Assembly: GCA_011317545.1 (NCBI GenBank)
Contig: WUJK01000012.1
Coordinates: 757,001-821,000, forward strand
Origin: Coniella vitis
Lineage: Eukaryota > Ascomycota > Sordariomycetes > Diaporthales > Schizoparmaceae
Length of the DNA: 64,000 nt
Direction: 5' to 3'
Part shown: positions 46,744 to 59,091 of the stretch, one piece after another
How positions within the stretch are numbered: position 1 is the stretch's first letter
How the letters are laid out: each line of letters begins with the position of its first letter
Notes under the pieces: generated by a model
Database searches by the model: none
The model's input: only the letters and a program-made list of their open reading frames with translations
What the model was told of the DNA's origin: nothing
Made by a program: the position numbers and the translations under genes

Positions 46744-48367
46744 ATGGGCTTCAACCAGGGAACGGCCTACGCCGAGTCCGATGCCGACGATGAATACGAA
46801 CGCGACATCCACGAGAGTTCTCCTGTCGACGCTACCGATGCCTCCTTCTCCCCGACCGACTCGGATCCTCCGTCGAACGAGCACACTCCTACTACATATG
46901 GCTACCGCTCGAGTGCCGATCGCTTGCCCGAAACGATCATAACAGAGTGGAACGCCGACGAGTGTGCCGACTTTATTGCGACGATCGGTCTCCAACAATA
47001 CTCTGATAGTTTTATCGGTGCGTTCCATCGAACTATGCCAACGACACCGCTGAACGCGCTGGCCAGGATCACACTGACGTTCGTCTTGAAATAGAAAATG
47101 AAATCGTTGGCGAAGCTCTAGTGGCTCTGCTGCATGATGACCTTAAATCGATGGGTATCTCCAGTGTTGGTCACAGATTGACCATTCTCAAGAGCGTCTA
47201 CGATGTCAAGAAGGCGCAAGATATACCCATAGAAAGCGATCACTATGTGCCCTTGTGTAAGTTTGAACTCCTCTGCCTTGTTTCAGTCGACCAGGTATTT
47301 CTCTTCTTGCGCTCGAGCATTCTATTGATCTGACTGGTATAGCTGCCGACGCCGAGGCTCAATATGCCACCGCAACTCTCAAGGACATCCGGCATCTTGT
47401 CGAACAGCTGAGACTACGCGACGAGCGAATGAACCTATTTGAACAAGACTTTCGAAGGTTAAGCGAGGATTTCCGGAGATTGAGGGAGGACATGCTTCCA
47501 GCTCTGCGCCTTGCCAAAGATGCTCAACACCCTCTTCCCCACGTCAGCAATGGCCAGTCCTACTCGTACGACACAACCGTCTCGCCGCCAGCCCCGACGC
47601 CGTCCACGGGGAGCCAGTCGAGCGGGGGCCTCAAGCGACAGTATTCTACAAAGAAGATCATCCTCGGAACGACCCCCAAGGCCACTTCACCCTCCCATCT
47701 ACAAACAAGTCACGACAGAGGCATAGTGGAGCAGACACTGGATCCATCGAATGCTGCCGAAAGAGCAGTGTTATCCTCGTCACACCTCGCCGCTATGAAC
47801 GGTGCCGGTGGCCCCAGTGCCGTATCACCTGGTTACCCATCGCCGAATATGCCATCACCAACATCTCCTCCAGGCATGAGCGGCACAACACTCGCCTCAC
47901 GATCCTACCGCGCCGATCAACCCACCCCTTCTAGCCGTTCGACCTTCTTCCAAAGCGAACACAGTTACGAGTCCCGCGACAAGCCACCAGCGCCACGACG
48001 CGGCCAAACGCCAGCTCCGGATACGCCAAGTAGTAGCTCTGTAGAGATTTTCAAGTCTTTCCGCGTGAGCCTCGACGATCCATGCTACAAGGTGTTGCCA
48101 GCGGCCCTCAAGAAATACCAAATCAACGCGCCCTGGGATCAGTATGCGCTATACATTGTATATGGAGACCAAGAGCGCTGCCTAGGGCTAGAAGAGAAGC
48201 CACTTATCTTGTTCAAGCAACTGGATAAGGAGGGTAAGAAGCCTATGTTTATGTTGCGTAAGACGAACAACGCACAGGTGGATATATCAGGCGAGACGCT
48301 GGGAAGTGCTGGGTTAGGCGCAAGAGGGGCTTCGACAGGGTACGATCCGCCAGGGGGGATCATATGA
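46744..48367 (+). CDS. STE50: Ste50 MAPK-pathway adaptor (SAM and Ras-association domains)
   Basis: Three exons, 46744-47017, 47095-47256 and 47343-48367, give 486 residues with matching phases. The start MGFNQGTAYAESDADDEYERD follows a C/T-rich leader. The SAM domain spans about residues 70-145 (ITEWNADECADFIATIGLQQYSDSFIGENEIVG...GHRLTILKSVYDVK); introns 1 and 2 flank its second half. A coiled-coil segment (QLRLRDERMNLFEQDFRRL) and a Ser/Pro-rich linker follow. The Ras-association domain is at about 378-455 (IFKSFRVSLDDPCYKVLPAALKKYQI...KPLILFKQLDKEGKKPMFML). Ste50 tethers the MAPKKK Ste11 to Cdc42/Ras and Opy2 at the membrane in the mating, filamentous and osmotic pathways. The gene is convergent with the DUF4211 gene. 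Confidence 0.93.
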
Positions 48368-50284
48368 AGCGGTTCTCCGCTACACAGCATCGGTTCGGGG
48401 CTGACATAGCTTACCGGCGGTTAACCTTGGACCAGAATAGGCCCGGCCCCTCAGCTTGAGCTGAGTGACGCGAGACACGGACGCTCAGATGGAGGCCGAA
48501 CCGTCTCAGGCTTGGCCGTTGATGCTGACACACCTCTCTGACTCGCCGAGAACACCAGATCAGTACCACTACCCATTGGCGCCCCCGCTTGCCCAGCCCC
48601 CACGCTTCGCTCCCGCTGCATACCCAGATGTTTGCAATGGGTGAACCACGAGCTCTACACGCATACTGGACGGCAATACAGCATCATGTTATTACGCTGG
48701 GGTCACTGAACGCACTCATGAGAACATTATTCCTCTCTTCCCGCATCATCAATTTATTAGGAAACCTAGGAATACACGCAAAAAACTCCTTCCCAAGCAG
48801 CTATGGTTCATAGCGGCTTGAAACACTTTGTCTTGAGAGGGGAAAACAAAAGCACGGATGGATCAGCGGAAGGCAGAATAACATGGGAAGCGGGGTTTTT
48901 GGGAGTACAATGTCCGGTTATTTACTTCTGCAAAATACAAAAAAGAAAATCAAAACATGATTCTCTCTCTCTCCCTCTCTCTATCTCTTTGTTTCTTCTT
49001 ACCAAAGGTCAATTCACTGCCTTTTTTATACATGTGTAGAGTAGTGAAGGAGAGAAGGAAGGCTGGTATGGGAGGCGCAGATATTGTGAAATGGTCCATG
49101 GGTGGAAGAGCCAAATCATATGACCTCTCTGAGATGAGCAAATATCGAATAAAACGAGGATGATGTCTTTCGGGGACCATGCTTATTATGCATTTTAGAG
49201 TTTGTGATACCATTATCGCCTGTGCGTCTGAGCTTCTGACCATTCGCACTCAACAATGTCCGCGTGTGTCCTGCTTTCTTTCAGCAGGATATCTCAAATG
49301 TTTGGCTGGTAAGGTTGCGTTTCCAAATGATCAAGCAGACCGATCCTTGAGGGAGACCGTAATCAAAATGGAAGAAGCCGAAGAAGGAAAAAGGAAGAAG
49401 CTTCTACATAAATCTTTAATGCCCAATGAACTAACCACACCCTCATCTCGCATGTAGATAGCTTACCATCACTTGTTTGTTCTTTTTTTTTTTTATAAAA
49501 AAAAGTAGTTCGCATATTATTTCCCAGAAACGTTTGATTGGCAAAGTGGACTATGCTCAGTCATTCATTTAAACCCCTGATTATGGACGTTTTATATTAT
49601 AATGAGTTTGAGTTTCCTCTTGTTATTGACCAAATATGTAGAGTAATAAAAACATCCCTTGAATCGTATTTGTATTTTCCATTTTCTTGTCAGTCTTCTC
49701 GTTCTTTGTTCTCTGGCTCCTTTGAGTGGATGTTTATGATATCAAGAGTATGATTGATAGAAAATCTTGATCCAATAAGAGTAGGTATTCTTCGGTATTA
49801 ATTTGTTTTTATTTATATGACAAAATGCTCTACGATGAGAGAATAAAACACAAAGGAGAGAATTTCGTCAATGCGATGCTCTGTTCCTTCATCCCAGCTC
49901 TTACTTCATTTCATTTCTAGCCCTTTATCGATGACTATACTGCTTGCCTGTAGTAGATTGCGGAAATAAATGAATCGTCTGGTCGCTCGGGGGATTTTGC
50001 CACTCTGTGCATTGCGGTATAATATACGCCAGGAAGATTTTCTGATCCGAAAGAGCATATATAAGACATTCGAGCTGGCTTCAGCTATGTTTTGAATAGA
50101 AGAAGAACAAAGGTATGATAGAGCAACACCTAGGCATCCATGATATTTGAACCCCTTGGCCTCTGGGTAAAGGCTGTGATAACGAAGAGGCTGTTCAAAC
50201 AGCCAAACAAGCCAACAAACACGCCATTATCTCGTGAAGGGAGGACTAGATTGCCAATGACCTGGCATTGCTTGAAAGTCAAGA
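48368..50284. other. 1.9-kb convergent intergenic region
   Basis: Lies between two stop codons. It holds a T12-ATA-type inverted repeat with an A8 run (49483-49504) and AT-rich sequence, and it probably contains both 3' UTRs. A tRNA-like T-loop near 50145 was checked and rejected. No coding sequence is supported. Confidence 0.6.
49483..49504. repeat. T12/A8 homopolymer inverted repeat
   Basis: Twelve T, then ATA, then a further run of A. Self-complementary, lying between two convergent genes. Confidence 0.8.
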
Positions 50285-52572
50285 TTACCTCCTCCTATGC
50301 CTAGAGACCTTGGCAGTATCCAGGTTTCGAGCTGCCTCGATGTTATTCTTGAACTCGATAAAGAGGTTCTTGATGATGCCTTTCTCCTCCCAGTCCTGCA
50401 CAATCTGATCGGCCAGCTTGAACCGCTTCTTGGCCTTCATCTTTTCCCGCAGTAGGATCTTGTCCTCATCCAGCCAATGTTCCACCCGCAGACGGTCTTC
50501 GACCCAATCCCGTAGAGCCAATTTCCAGTGGAGGAGGCTATGGGCCGTTTCGGCCATGATGTTGCAGGTCGAACCGACGGGGTATTCCTTGTCTTCGGAT
50601 GGGATGGGGTTTCCTTCAGCGTCTACCCCAAGGGGAAGTATTGATTAGAACAAGTATTAAAGCTGCACAACATGGAATGTGTCTTACCTCGGTCGAAGTC
50701 TTCATCCTCCTCATCGGACTCGCTCTCAATCTCATCCAAGGTCTTCTGATCATATGGCTTACCCCGAAACGTAATGCTCCACGTCGCAGGATGTCCAGAG
50801 CGACCACAGGCCTGGCAGTGAGAGAACTCAGCGGCAAGGGACGCAGGACCCAGCTCTACTTGTTCGATATAAGGTCGCGCCCGGAGCGCTTTCATGAAGT
50901 CGGGCCGCCACGCACCCGAGAAAAACTTTGAGTAAGCCATGCCAGTGACCTCGTCGTTAAGGCGCCGCCACGCTGTGGTGTACACCTCATTGTCCCTGTC
51001 AAAGGCGGGGTTGATTTTGCGGTGAATGAGCCATTCAATAGCGTCCCTGAAGTGTGCCTTGAGTGGCTTGCGGGACGCTCGCGTGAACTCTAGAGGCATA
51101 AGGTGAAGGGCCTCGTCCGGCACGCCCATCGTGTCATCCTCGTCGTCAATGAAAGCCTCATCCTCGCTATCAGCATTTTCGTCGGGAGCAGCAGACATCT
51201 CTGCTCTGCCCTTGTTTTTCTTGTTCTTCTTGGACATTTTGCCAGTTTTAGCAGGCACCGCCTCCTCCTGCTGTTGCTCTGCTTCGGACTCGTCATCAAA
51301 AACCTGAAGAGCTTGGTGTTCAGAATCCGTGTCGTATAGCCCGCCGTCATCCTCATCGTCGTCCGTGGGGGTAAGATCCTCCATTGTCAAGTCCTTCTCA
51401 CCTGCCTTTCGGCGCCGCAAAAGTTCTCGCTTCTTGTCTTTTTCGGAGCGGTGTCCTCTACGCGACCGAGTGTTGAGCCTCGCGCTTTGCTGCTCGTTCG
51501 ATGGAGCCGGCGATGACGTTCGGTTATGCAGACGTCGCCTGGGCCGTGGCTGGGTTAGAAAGCCGTCCGAAGTTGAATCATCGTCTTCAGAAGACACGGC
51601 TGCCGTTGTGGTCTTGATAATCCGCCTTCTCTTAGCGGGTGTTTTTATGTCTTCATCCTCATCCTCGTCATCTTCTGTTGCGAGCTGTCTGGCCTTGCGT
51701 CGCTTGCCTACAGACATACTGGAGCGTGGCGTAACGAGCGGCTCGTTGTCAGTGTCACTATCTGCCTCCTTTGAGACATGAGTCGGCAGACGTGGTGAAG
51801 AATGGGCAATCCGCCGTGCTCTTGCGGGCCCTTCCTGTGTGGAACCTAACGAGTGGGTGTCACTGTCGCTAGAATCATTGAGGGCCCGTGTCGGGCGATG
51901 TACTCGGGATGGTTCTTGCTTGAGCGGCCCCTCGCCGTCACTGTCCGAGACGCCGCCAATTTCGTCTGCAGATATGTCAGAGTCGCTGAGCTCTATCACA
52001 CGACTTTTGTTGATTTGCGAGCTGCGCATAAAGGACGGTAAGGGCGCCGTTCGCCGGTGAGCCTCAAAGTTGCCGCCTACGGCAATAGGCAGCTGGTCGT
52101 CGACACCAGAGTCCACGAGCCTGTGGCGTCTACCAGACGACACAGTCGCCGCATTTCCTGTTGATTGCATGGCCAGTAAGCCTACAGAACTCCCCGTCGA
52201 TGTAACCAGGAAGATAGAGAATGGAACAGATGTTGCAAGGGAGAAAGATTTACGAGATCAGTCTGCAGCAGGTCGCTGGAAAGGAGAACTTGCTGGACAG
52301 TGGTTGCGAAGGGGCACCGACTTACCAAGAGAAGCATTTAGGGTTGCTTGTTTCCCAGAATTCTTGACACGGCCAGCCTTGTGCAAGCCCTGAGCTTTTT
52401 GCTTCTTCAGAGGACTGTTGCTCTGAACATAGCTTGCTGAGGCTAATGTGACTCTTGCTGGAGAGAGTCCACCAGGCGAGCTATGCGATGGGGCTGCATC
52501 GGTCACCGACTCGACAGGCTCAAAGGTGAGTCTCTGTTGCTGCCCTTTGCGGCCTCGCTTGCGCGAAGCCAT
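50285..52572 (-). CDS. DUF4211-domain nuclear protein
   Basis: Three exons on the minus strand, 52572-52326, 52181-50688 and 50622-50285, give 692 residues with matching phases. The start MASRKRGRKGQQQRLTFEP is chosen; an upstream in-frame stretch has no ATG of better context. Residues 1-400 are disordered and basic/acidic, with putative nuclear localisation runs such as KTPAKRRRII and KDKKRELLRRRK. The DUF4211 domain begins near residue 420 (EAFIDDEDD...PLEFTRASRKPLKAHFRDAIEWLIHRKINPAF) and includes HCQACGRSGHPATW, a likely metal-binding Cys/His knot; the last exon (STCNIMAETAHSLLHWK...) completes it. Family members are fungal nuclear proteins without an assigned activity; a chromatin or DNA role is inference. 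Confidence 0.88.
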
Positions 52573-53572
52573 TTTTAACTTCCCACCACCTGGGCAGGTA
52601 GGTGCTGGAGGTGCGTAATGCACGAGAATTGACACGAGCAGGTATTCTCTTTCAATGGACCGATGAAATTGGCCCAGTCCGCTTAAGAAACACCTTTTAT
52701 GAAGTACTGTATAAGGTTACTGAAGGCGAGAAGTGCATTTCATGAAGGTGCGTTTGGTTGCATGAAGCCGTCAAGCAACGATTTGGAGTGGCAACCGCAA
52801 TGGCACGAATACAAATTCTAGCGCAATGTCAAGATTACTGTAAGTTTGGCAGGCACTACTGGTCTACGTATTCTTGGCTTGCAGACTTGAACCGCAGTCT
52901 AGAAAGCACGAAATCCACATATCACATGTTAGTCTTGCTCTTCTGGGCCTTTCCCATTCATTGCTCAGACGAATCCGCCACATGGTTGGGCCTTTAGGCC
53001 ATAGCGGGGAATAATCCTGTCCCGACGCCCTTTGGATGGGAAATGGTGACGCTTCAACAGACGTGCCAGTATCCCACGCGTCGCTGCTGCACGGACCATG
53101 CGCTTACAATAGCTCACCAATCTTTTGCGAAGCCCTGCATGCATAATTGAGGTGTATTGCATAGGTACATACAAAAATCCCTGGTGCACCGTATTGCTAT
53201 GCAAACCTCGGGGTTTTAAGAGGGATTTAGATCACGACGATTGTAGAGTTCTCGAAATTTCTTGAGACTTGTGTGTGCCGTAAACCGACAATATGATACA
53301 ACATATTTTCCTTATGCTGTTTTACTGGCAAGTTGTCATTCACCAGCCCAGCTCTGAACATGCTACATTCTGCTGTCAGGCAGCTTGAATGAGTCCTAAT
53401 ATCTTCGACAGCCCAGACCATTCCGCAATAGCATTGTAAAGCATTTATAGACAAATGGCGCAAGCAAAACCAAACTTGCAGAGCAGGTACCCCCTGCGAG
53501 ACGCTCAGTTCGATTGCCAGTCAGACCAAGACTCCGTTCACAGCCTCCCTATCCTGCGCGCATACGGGTAGC
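52573..53572. other. Intergenic region upstream of the DUF4211 gene
   Basis: One kilobase between two minus-strand genes. No supported gene or RNA. It should carry the DUF4211 promoter and the 3' UTR of the upstream minus-strand gene. Confidence 0.6.
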
Positions 53573-55499
53573 TCAGCGCATTTCGAGAGACGGAAAATAC
53601 CGTGGGCCAGCGAAGCCTTTCGCATACACACCTTGAATGTCGATATTCTCCGAGGGGTGGTACATTTTCAAAAGAATATATCTCCCACTGACTGGAGGAT
53701 CGAACTTGATGGTGCAGCGATTCTTGCCTTTTTCGATAAAAAACTTTGCATGCGGTCGGAGAAGCTTCCCTCCCACAGCCTGTACAGCCTCTTGCGTGGC
53801 AAGCTGCGATGCTTCCGCCGCCTCCGCCAGTGTTATTTCCTGCGCTCGGCGCTGATATACAGGCAGTGGGGGTAGGGGCGGGGGCGTATCCTCTGCCTCA
53901 TCGTCGATGCGCATATCGTCCCAGTCGCCCAAAATGTTCTCGTCGTCTTCACTGCCATCGCTTTCGAAAGGCAGTGTGCCGATCCTATTCGGAGGCTGCC
54001 GTCGGTGTCGTGAGTGAGCCGTGCTGTCCTCAGGCTCGCTGCAATCGGTGGCTATTGTAACTGGAAATGGTAGCGGCTCGGCAGGAAAGACTGCCGTCTT
54101 GAATTCCATCGCATCGTCGAGTCGTGGATGAAAGACTCGCCGATGTAACCTTGTGGTCGTTGTTCCATCTTCGTTGTGTCTCACCGACAGTATATGCTGA
54201 CCCCCCCGCTCCGCGGCACAGCTCTGCTGTTCTGGTGACTGGACATATTTGACCTTGAATTGCGCTGTGCGCTGGAAGAGTTCATCTGTCTCCATCACTA
54301 CAAAAACAAGGCCCTCTCGAATCCTACACAATGTCAGTCTCGGATTCATAAGCACCAGATGAGCGCGGCGGTATGACGTACGGTGCAGAGAATCTTGGGC
54401 CCGGTGCTCGTATGATTAGCTCTGTTAAAGTAAACGGCGTGGTCCCCTGATGTTTGAGAACGATGTTGCAACTGTCTTTCTTAGAGCAATAGACACTGTC
54501 ATTGTTCATCAAGATGTTTTCAGGCGGATTATTCACATTGTCGGCATAGACGCCACCATCGCAACTTTCTATTTCCATCTTGAGCTGGCCAGGCTCAACC
54601 TGTCCAAATCTGCCATAGTGAAAGCCCATGAACGATGAGCCCGGCCGCTCCGCGTCAAGCTTTCGACGTTTGGCATGGCGACTGTCTTCTGGATGGTCGT
54701 GTTGCGGCGTATGCGAGTTTGAAGACGGGCTGAATGGTGAAGTGATACTCGTATGGGTGTACTCTAAAAGAGCTCGCAAATGAGAGCTCGCATCGTCCAA
54801 GTCGTATTGCAAGTCTTCGAATAGGGGTATGTCTGATGGCCTCTGTTCAGTGGCATTAAACCTCGACGAGATCCTTTCCGATCTGTGCCTAGAAGGGTGA
54901 CCACTAGAAACACCTGAGCTAGGCGAATTGCTCGAGCTTAATCTGCTATTGAGTGCGCGCAGAGGTGGGAGCGAAGCAGCCGAATTGGAAAAGCCTGTGA
55001 AGTTGGGCAACTGGACATTTGAACGGCGTGGCGGTGGTTCCCGGGAAAACCTCCACTGCAGGTCTCGAGAAGGCGGATTGGAAGACATATCTCGTGAGCC
55101 GTCGAGTTGGATAGGTGGATCGTGCAATAAGCGCACATGCACATGCCTCCTCGCTGTTACACCCTCCGGAAATCTTCGCCCTGTCTGGGCAAGGGATGGT
55201 TCGTTGTATAGGTTGGGGCGGGCAACCTCTGAACCATCTTGTGCAGACAGAGGAGCCCGGCGATCCCCAGTGATGTAACGCTCGCGAGGAGTCCGACGCT
55301 CAGTAGATGACTCTCTCTCCCTCGAGGTTTCGGGATCGCGGAGTGTGTCTCGTTCTGCGGACACTTGTTCTTGCAACAGGGCTCTGGGCAGTGTTCGGCG
55401 TTGACTTCGAGGCTGTAATTGGGATCAGTGGCGATACGCTTCACAGATAGAGGCTCAGATTTCAAAGGGCGCATAGAAGGCACAAGTAAGACGCACCAT
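53573..55499 (-). CDS. Fungal protein with galactose-binding-like (jelly-roll) halves, function unknown
   Basis: Exons on the minus strand: a long one, 55412-54382, and 54323-53573, joined by a GTACGT...GTGTAG intron in phase (FSAP to IREGLVFVVM). The 5' end is uncertain. The long exon has no ATG at its start and is preceded by an acceptor (ATTACAG). The only upstream ATG in a workable phase is at 55499-55497, directly followed by a GTGCGT donor and preceded by an in-frame stop two lines of codons upstream, so the first exon could be a lone ATG (total 594 residues). The N-terminal 200 residues are Arg/Ser-rich and disordered. CDGGVYADNVNNPPENIL...VYCSKKDSCNIVLKHQGTTPFTL and the C-terminal FDPPVSGRYILLKMYHP...GFAGPRYFP look like two parts of one beta-sandwich of the DOC/F5-8C kind, separated by an acidic insert. 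Role unknown. Confidence 0.7.
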
Positions 55500-56555
55500 G
55501 ACAAGGAAGAAATTCTAGATCTAAGGTCAGTTGGCAGAAGACTCGCCGGTCTAAACGACCAACGGCTTGCACTGTCCAGGCCCGTAATCGTACGGGAGCT
55601 TTGGTATGGCCAGTAGATGGCAGGCAGCAGCCTAGACGGAAAGCCTGACAATTACCACCTGTGACAAATATGAAGATTGAATGTAGAGTATAGCCAATAG
55701 TTCTAGAAATGGATCGGCGTAGCTGCGCGGTGGGAACGAGCACAAGTGATGAGGTTGTAGGGAAGACAGATGGGATGTCGTTGGGGCGGTGGGGGAGGAG
55801 TATCATTACAGAAGGTTAGTTGGTCAGTTACAGCCTAGCGCAGATGCAGACCTTATGCACCCAATCGTACGGAGGGCTGGCCGTGGGACGCCAGAAGTCG
55901 CTGGTGGCGGGCGGCCCAGCTCACGCCATGATCTAGCATAGCAGCGCCGTCAAATGTAGTGAGTGCAGTGTGCCCTGTGCCTCCATAGTACTTATAGTGC
56001 CAGTGCGCCTATGCAAGTTGGTCAGTTCTAGGTACGACTGCCACTCCGAACTAAACCCCTGCATCAGCGGCTACATATCACCTTCATTGACTGAGACCAT
56101 CACCACCACCTTTTCGAAATTCTCAGTGAGACGCCACCCGTGGAACTTGAAACACTTTGGAAGCCCAACCTGCTTTTCCGAATTTGAGAATTAGATGAGC
56201 CATCCAGAAGACTGCCTGCGCCCTTCTAGAGCTTCCGACCAAGTCTTTCAAACGTTACAAGACCTGCTTCCTTTCAAACGAACCGCGATCCTAGCTGCCG
56301 TGAGCAAACAGAAGCTGGCTCGCAAACACCCGTGCGCGCAACACCGCGCCCCCAAACAGGAGACTCCAACGGACACCGCCCCCACGCGCTTATAAGTTGA
56401 ACGACGCTCCTGCCTTCGGTCGTTGAATTCGCTTGCTACTCTCATTTAGAGCTTCTTCTCAACCGCCGGGCCGACTGTTGCTTTACGCTATCCAGTCCCT
56501 CCTTACGCCCTGCCATCCCCGTCTCAATCAACCTCAACCTCAACCCAAGCCCATC
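55500..56555. promoter_or_regulatory. Divergent promoter between the jelly-roll protein and AOS1
   Basis: One kilobase. It holds a TTATAAG element at 56390-56396, about 160 bases before the AOS1 ATG, and a CCATAGTAC motif near 55983. No gene is supported. Confidence 0.5.
56390..56396 (+). promoter_or_regulatory. Candidate TATA box of AOS1
   Basis: TTATAAG in an otherwise GC-rich stretch, about 160 bases upstream of the ATG. Position is plausible; no transcript start is known. Confidence 0.4.
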
Positions 56556-58244
56556 ATGGATCCTCCAGCACCCACAGCGCAGGATCAGAATCACAAACCC
56601 TCTGCCGCTGCCATTTCAAAACAGAACCCTCCAGCACTCGCCGCGCCCGCCGCACCTCAACAGACCCAAAGTATACCAGCGGCCGACCTTAGTGCTTTCC
56701 CTCAGGCCGACCTTGCAAACATTCCTCTGCAAGGCCTGCCAGCTGATATGGGCTTACTTCCCATGATGCCACAAGATGGAAGCCTGCTGACAGACGAGCA
56801 GCTATTGAACATGCCTCTCATGCCTATGATGATGGATGGCAGTAGTATGCTCAACATACCCCAAGCTGGCATGACAAATGGTACGATTGTTCCCAGTCTT
56901 CCTCTTGCCTCTCAAAGTTCTCGCTTGTACTGATGCGCGCTTTCAGATGAGATTGCCTTGTACGATCGTCAGATTAGGCTTTGGGGATTGCAGGCGCAGC
57001 AGAAAATCCGCAACGCGAACGTCTTACTCATCACCATGAAGGCATTGGGAAACGAGATTGCCAAGAACCTTGTTCTTGCAGGAATAGGATCTCTGACTAT
57101 CCTCGACCATGACAACGTCACAGAAGCTGACTTGGGCAATCAGTTTCTGGTATCTCAAGAACAAGTGGGAACCAACCGAGCACAGGCGTCCTTGTCAGAA
57201 CTCCAGAAGCTCAACCCACGGGTTAACGTTATTGTCGATACGGACGATGTGAGACTTAAAGGGCCTAGCTACTTTGCGCTTTTTGATATGGTTATTGCTA
57301 CGGACCTCGACCCCGATGCTCTGAACATAATCAACACCGCGACTCGATTCAATATGCGCCCCTTTTACGCAGCCGGCGTGCATGGCCTGTACGGCTTCAT
57401 CTTTACAGACTTGATCGAGCACACTTTTGTGATAGAGCGCGAGCAGCCAAACGTGGCTACGCAGCCCAAGGCTGAGACAAAGACTAGACTTATCTTTGAT
57501 GTGCAGACTCGAAAGGAGGGCGACAAAACAGTCGAGATGGTCTCAAAAAAGGAGATGTATAGCACATGGCTGCTGGCTAGTGACGGCGCCTTTTTGCCCG
57601 AGGAGTATACCAAGAGCAAGAGACGGCTCAGGGCTGTCAGTCCAGCATTATCCTGCCTTCGAGCGCTTTGGGACTTCCAGTCGCAGCATGGTGGACGCAA
57701 CCCGGCCGACAAGAACGATTTGGCAGCATTCACAAGAATTGCGACGCAAAAACACAAGGATTTGAGTCTGCCAGCAGAGACATTGACTGCAGAGTTCTTG
57801 AGAAGCTTCCTGCAGAATATCGGCTGCGAGCTTGCCCCCGTGACGGCTATTCTGGGAGGGCAGCTGGCCCAAGACGTTATAAACGTCCTGGGCCAGACCC
57901 AACAACCAATTCAAAACATGATCATCTTTGACGGCAATCAAATGGATGCCAACGTTTACCCGCTCCACCCACCCGGACCTCTCGGCGCAGCGCAGCTGAT
58001 GAGCTCGCTGCCAGGTCTTCCTGGCATGGGCAATGGCGACATGAATGGATTTGGCATTCCTGACGCTTCCCTGATGAATATGGGCATGCCAACGATGGAT
58101 ATGAACTTGGAAGGTATGAGCGCTGCGACAGGTGCTGTGACCCTCGGAGTCATGGGCAACGCAGGCCTCGTTGATACGTCAGACCCTACAGGGGATGCAA
58201 CTGGCACCGCGCAGGTCGAGTCCACCGCGAATCACAAGCAATGA
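56556..58244 (+). CDS. AOS1: SUMO-activating enzyme E1 subunit Aos1 with Met-rich tails
   Basis: Two exons, 56556-56880 and 56947-58244, give 540 residues; the 66-nt intron (GTACGA...TTTCAG) is in phase. The core, about residues 109-448, is a ThiF/E1 fold: DEIALYDRQIRLWGLQAQQKIRNANVLLI, ALGNEIAKNLVLAGIGSLTILDHD, and the C-terminal half with ILGGQLAQDVINVLG and MIIFDG. Aos1 pairs with Uba2 to adenylate SUMO in the nucleus. Typical Aos1 proteins have about 345 residues. Here an N-terminal extension of about 108 residues and a C-terminal one of about 90 are both rich in Met, Pro, Gly and Leu (DMGLLPMMPQDGSLL..., PGMGNGDMNGFGIPD...). The N-terminal extension and the core are separated by the intron. 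Confidence 0.92.
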
Positions 58245-59091
58245 AAGCCTTGAGCGTTCGATTCCCTCTGCTTGGAGTTAAGACAGCCCACAGCAGCCAC
58301 CACTGGTGATTCGGACAGTCTTTGGGGGGGGGGGGATAGTCAAGGCTGTTGGCATGAGGACAGGAATAGAATATGTAAAATACGGGAGACTAGAAGGGTG
58401 TCTGTGGCGAATAATCCTTTGGAAGTGGACGAACACTGAGAAGTTTCTGCTGAATCATTCATGAAATTTGACATTGACATTGTCAGCAGCGGAATGTCTA
58501 TGGTAGAACCACGAAATAGGGTAAATTTGTTCACGCACCAGTTGACGCGCATCAGAATGTGCATGCTTTTACTGCAATAGGACGCAGCATGTATGTGCGA
58601 TGATGCAAAATGACTACAAGCGGGCCTTCCCGTTTTGGGGTCCTTGTGGCGCGGCTAAAGTACTCCAGCACGTAATGATGGCTGTTGGCGGGCGCAATGC
58701 TCAACAACCGTCAAAACGGAGTCACTGACAAACATACTGTTTCAACTCTACTCTGCGGGCTTCTTTTGTTCCTTTTTGAGCGATCCAAAGTCACAAGGCA
58801 GCAGATTCGCCAAATCTCCAATATTGTTGACAAATGCAATAGCCAGGCGTTGTGAGGTTGTCAAAAAATAAGTTTCAACTCGCCCGCCACCTGTGCCCCG
58901 CGATTTCAGATAAGAGTGCAAGCCTTCCCGTTCCAAAAATTTCGGACCTATCCACACCCCCCCCCCTTCAGACTTGACGACCACTACCCAAACAACCACA
59001 CGAAACAAAACCTTCTCGACGCCTCGCGGTCCTTTTCTACTTCCACCAGAAACTTTCAGATCCGCAAACTCACGCCTGCGAAAATAAAACC
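58245..59091. other. Intergenic region between AOS1 and TIF6
   Basis: No gene seen. It contains a G run (58324-58334) shortly after the AOS1 stop and a C9 run near 58958. The end should be the TIF6 promoter. Confidence 0.6.

Noticed and set aside
50100..50210. Possible tRNA on the minus strand (GGTTCAAAT T-loop-like sequence)
   Set aside because: The flanking bases do not pair as a T-stem, and no acceptor, D or anticodon arm can be drawn.
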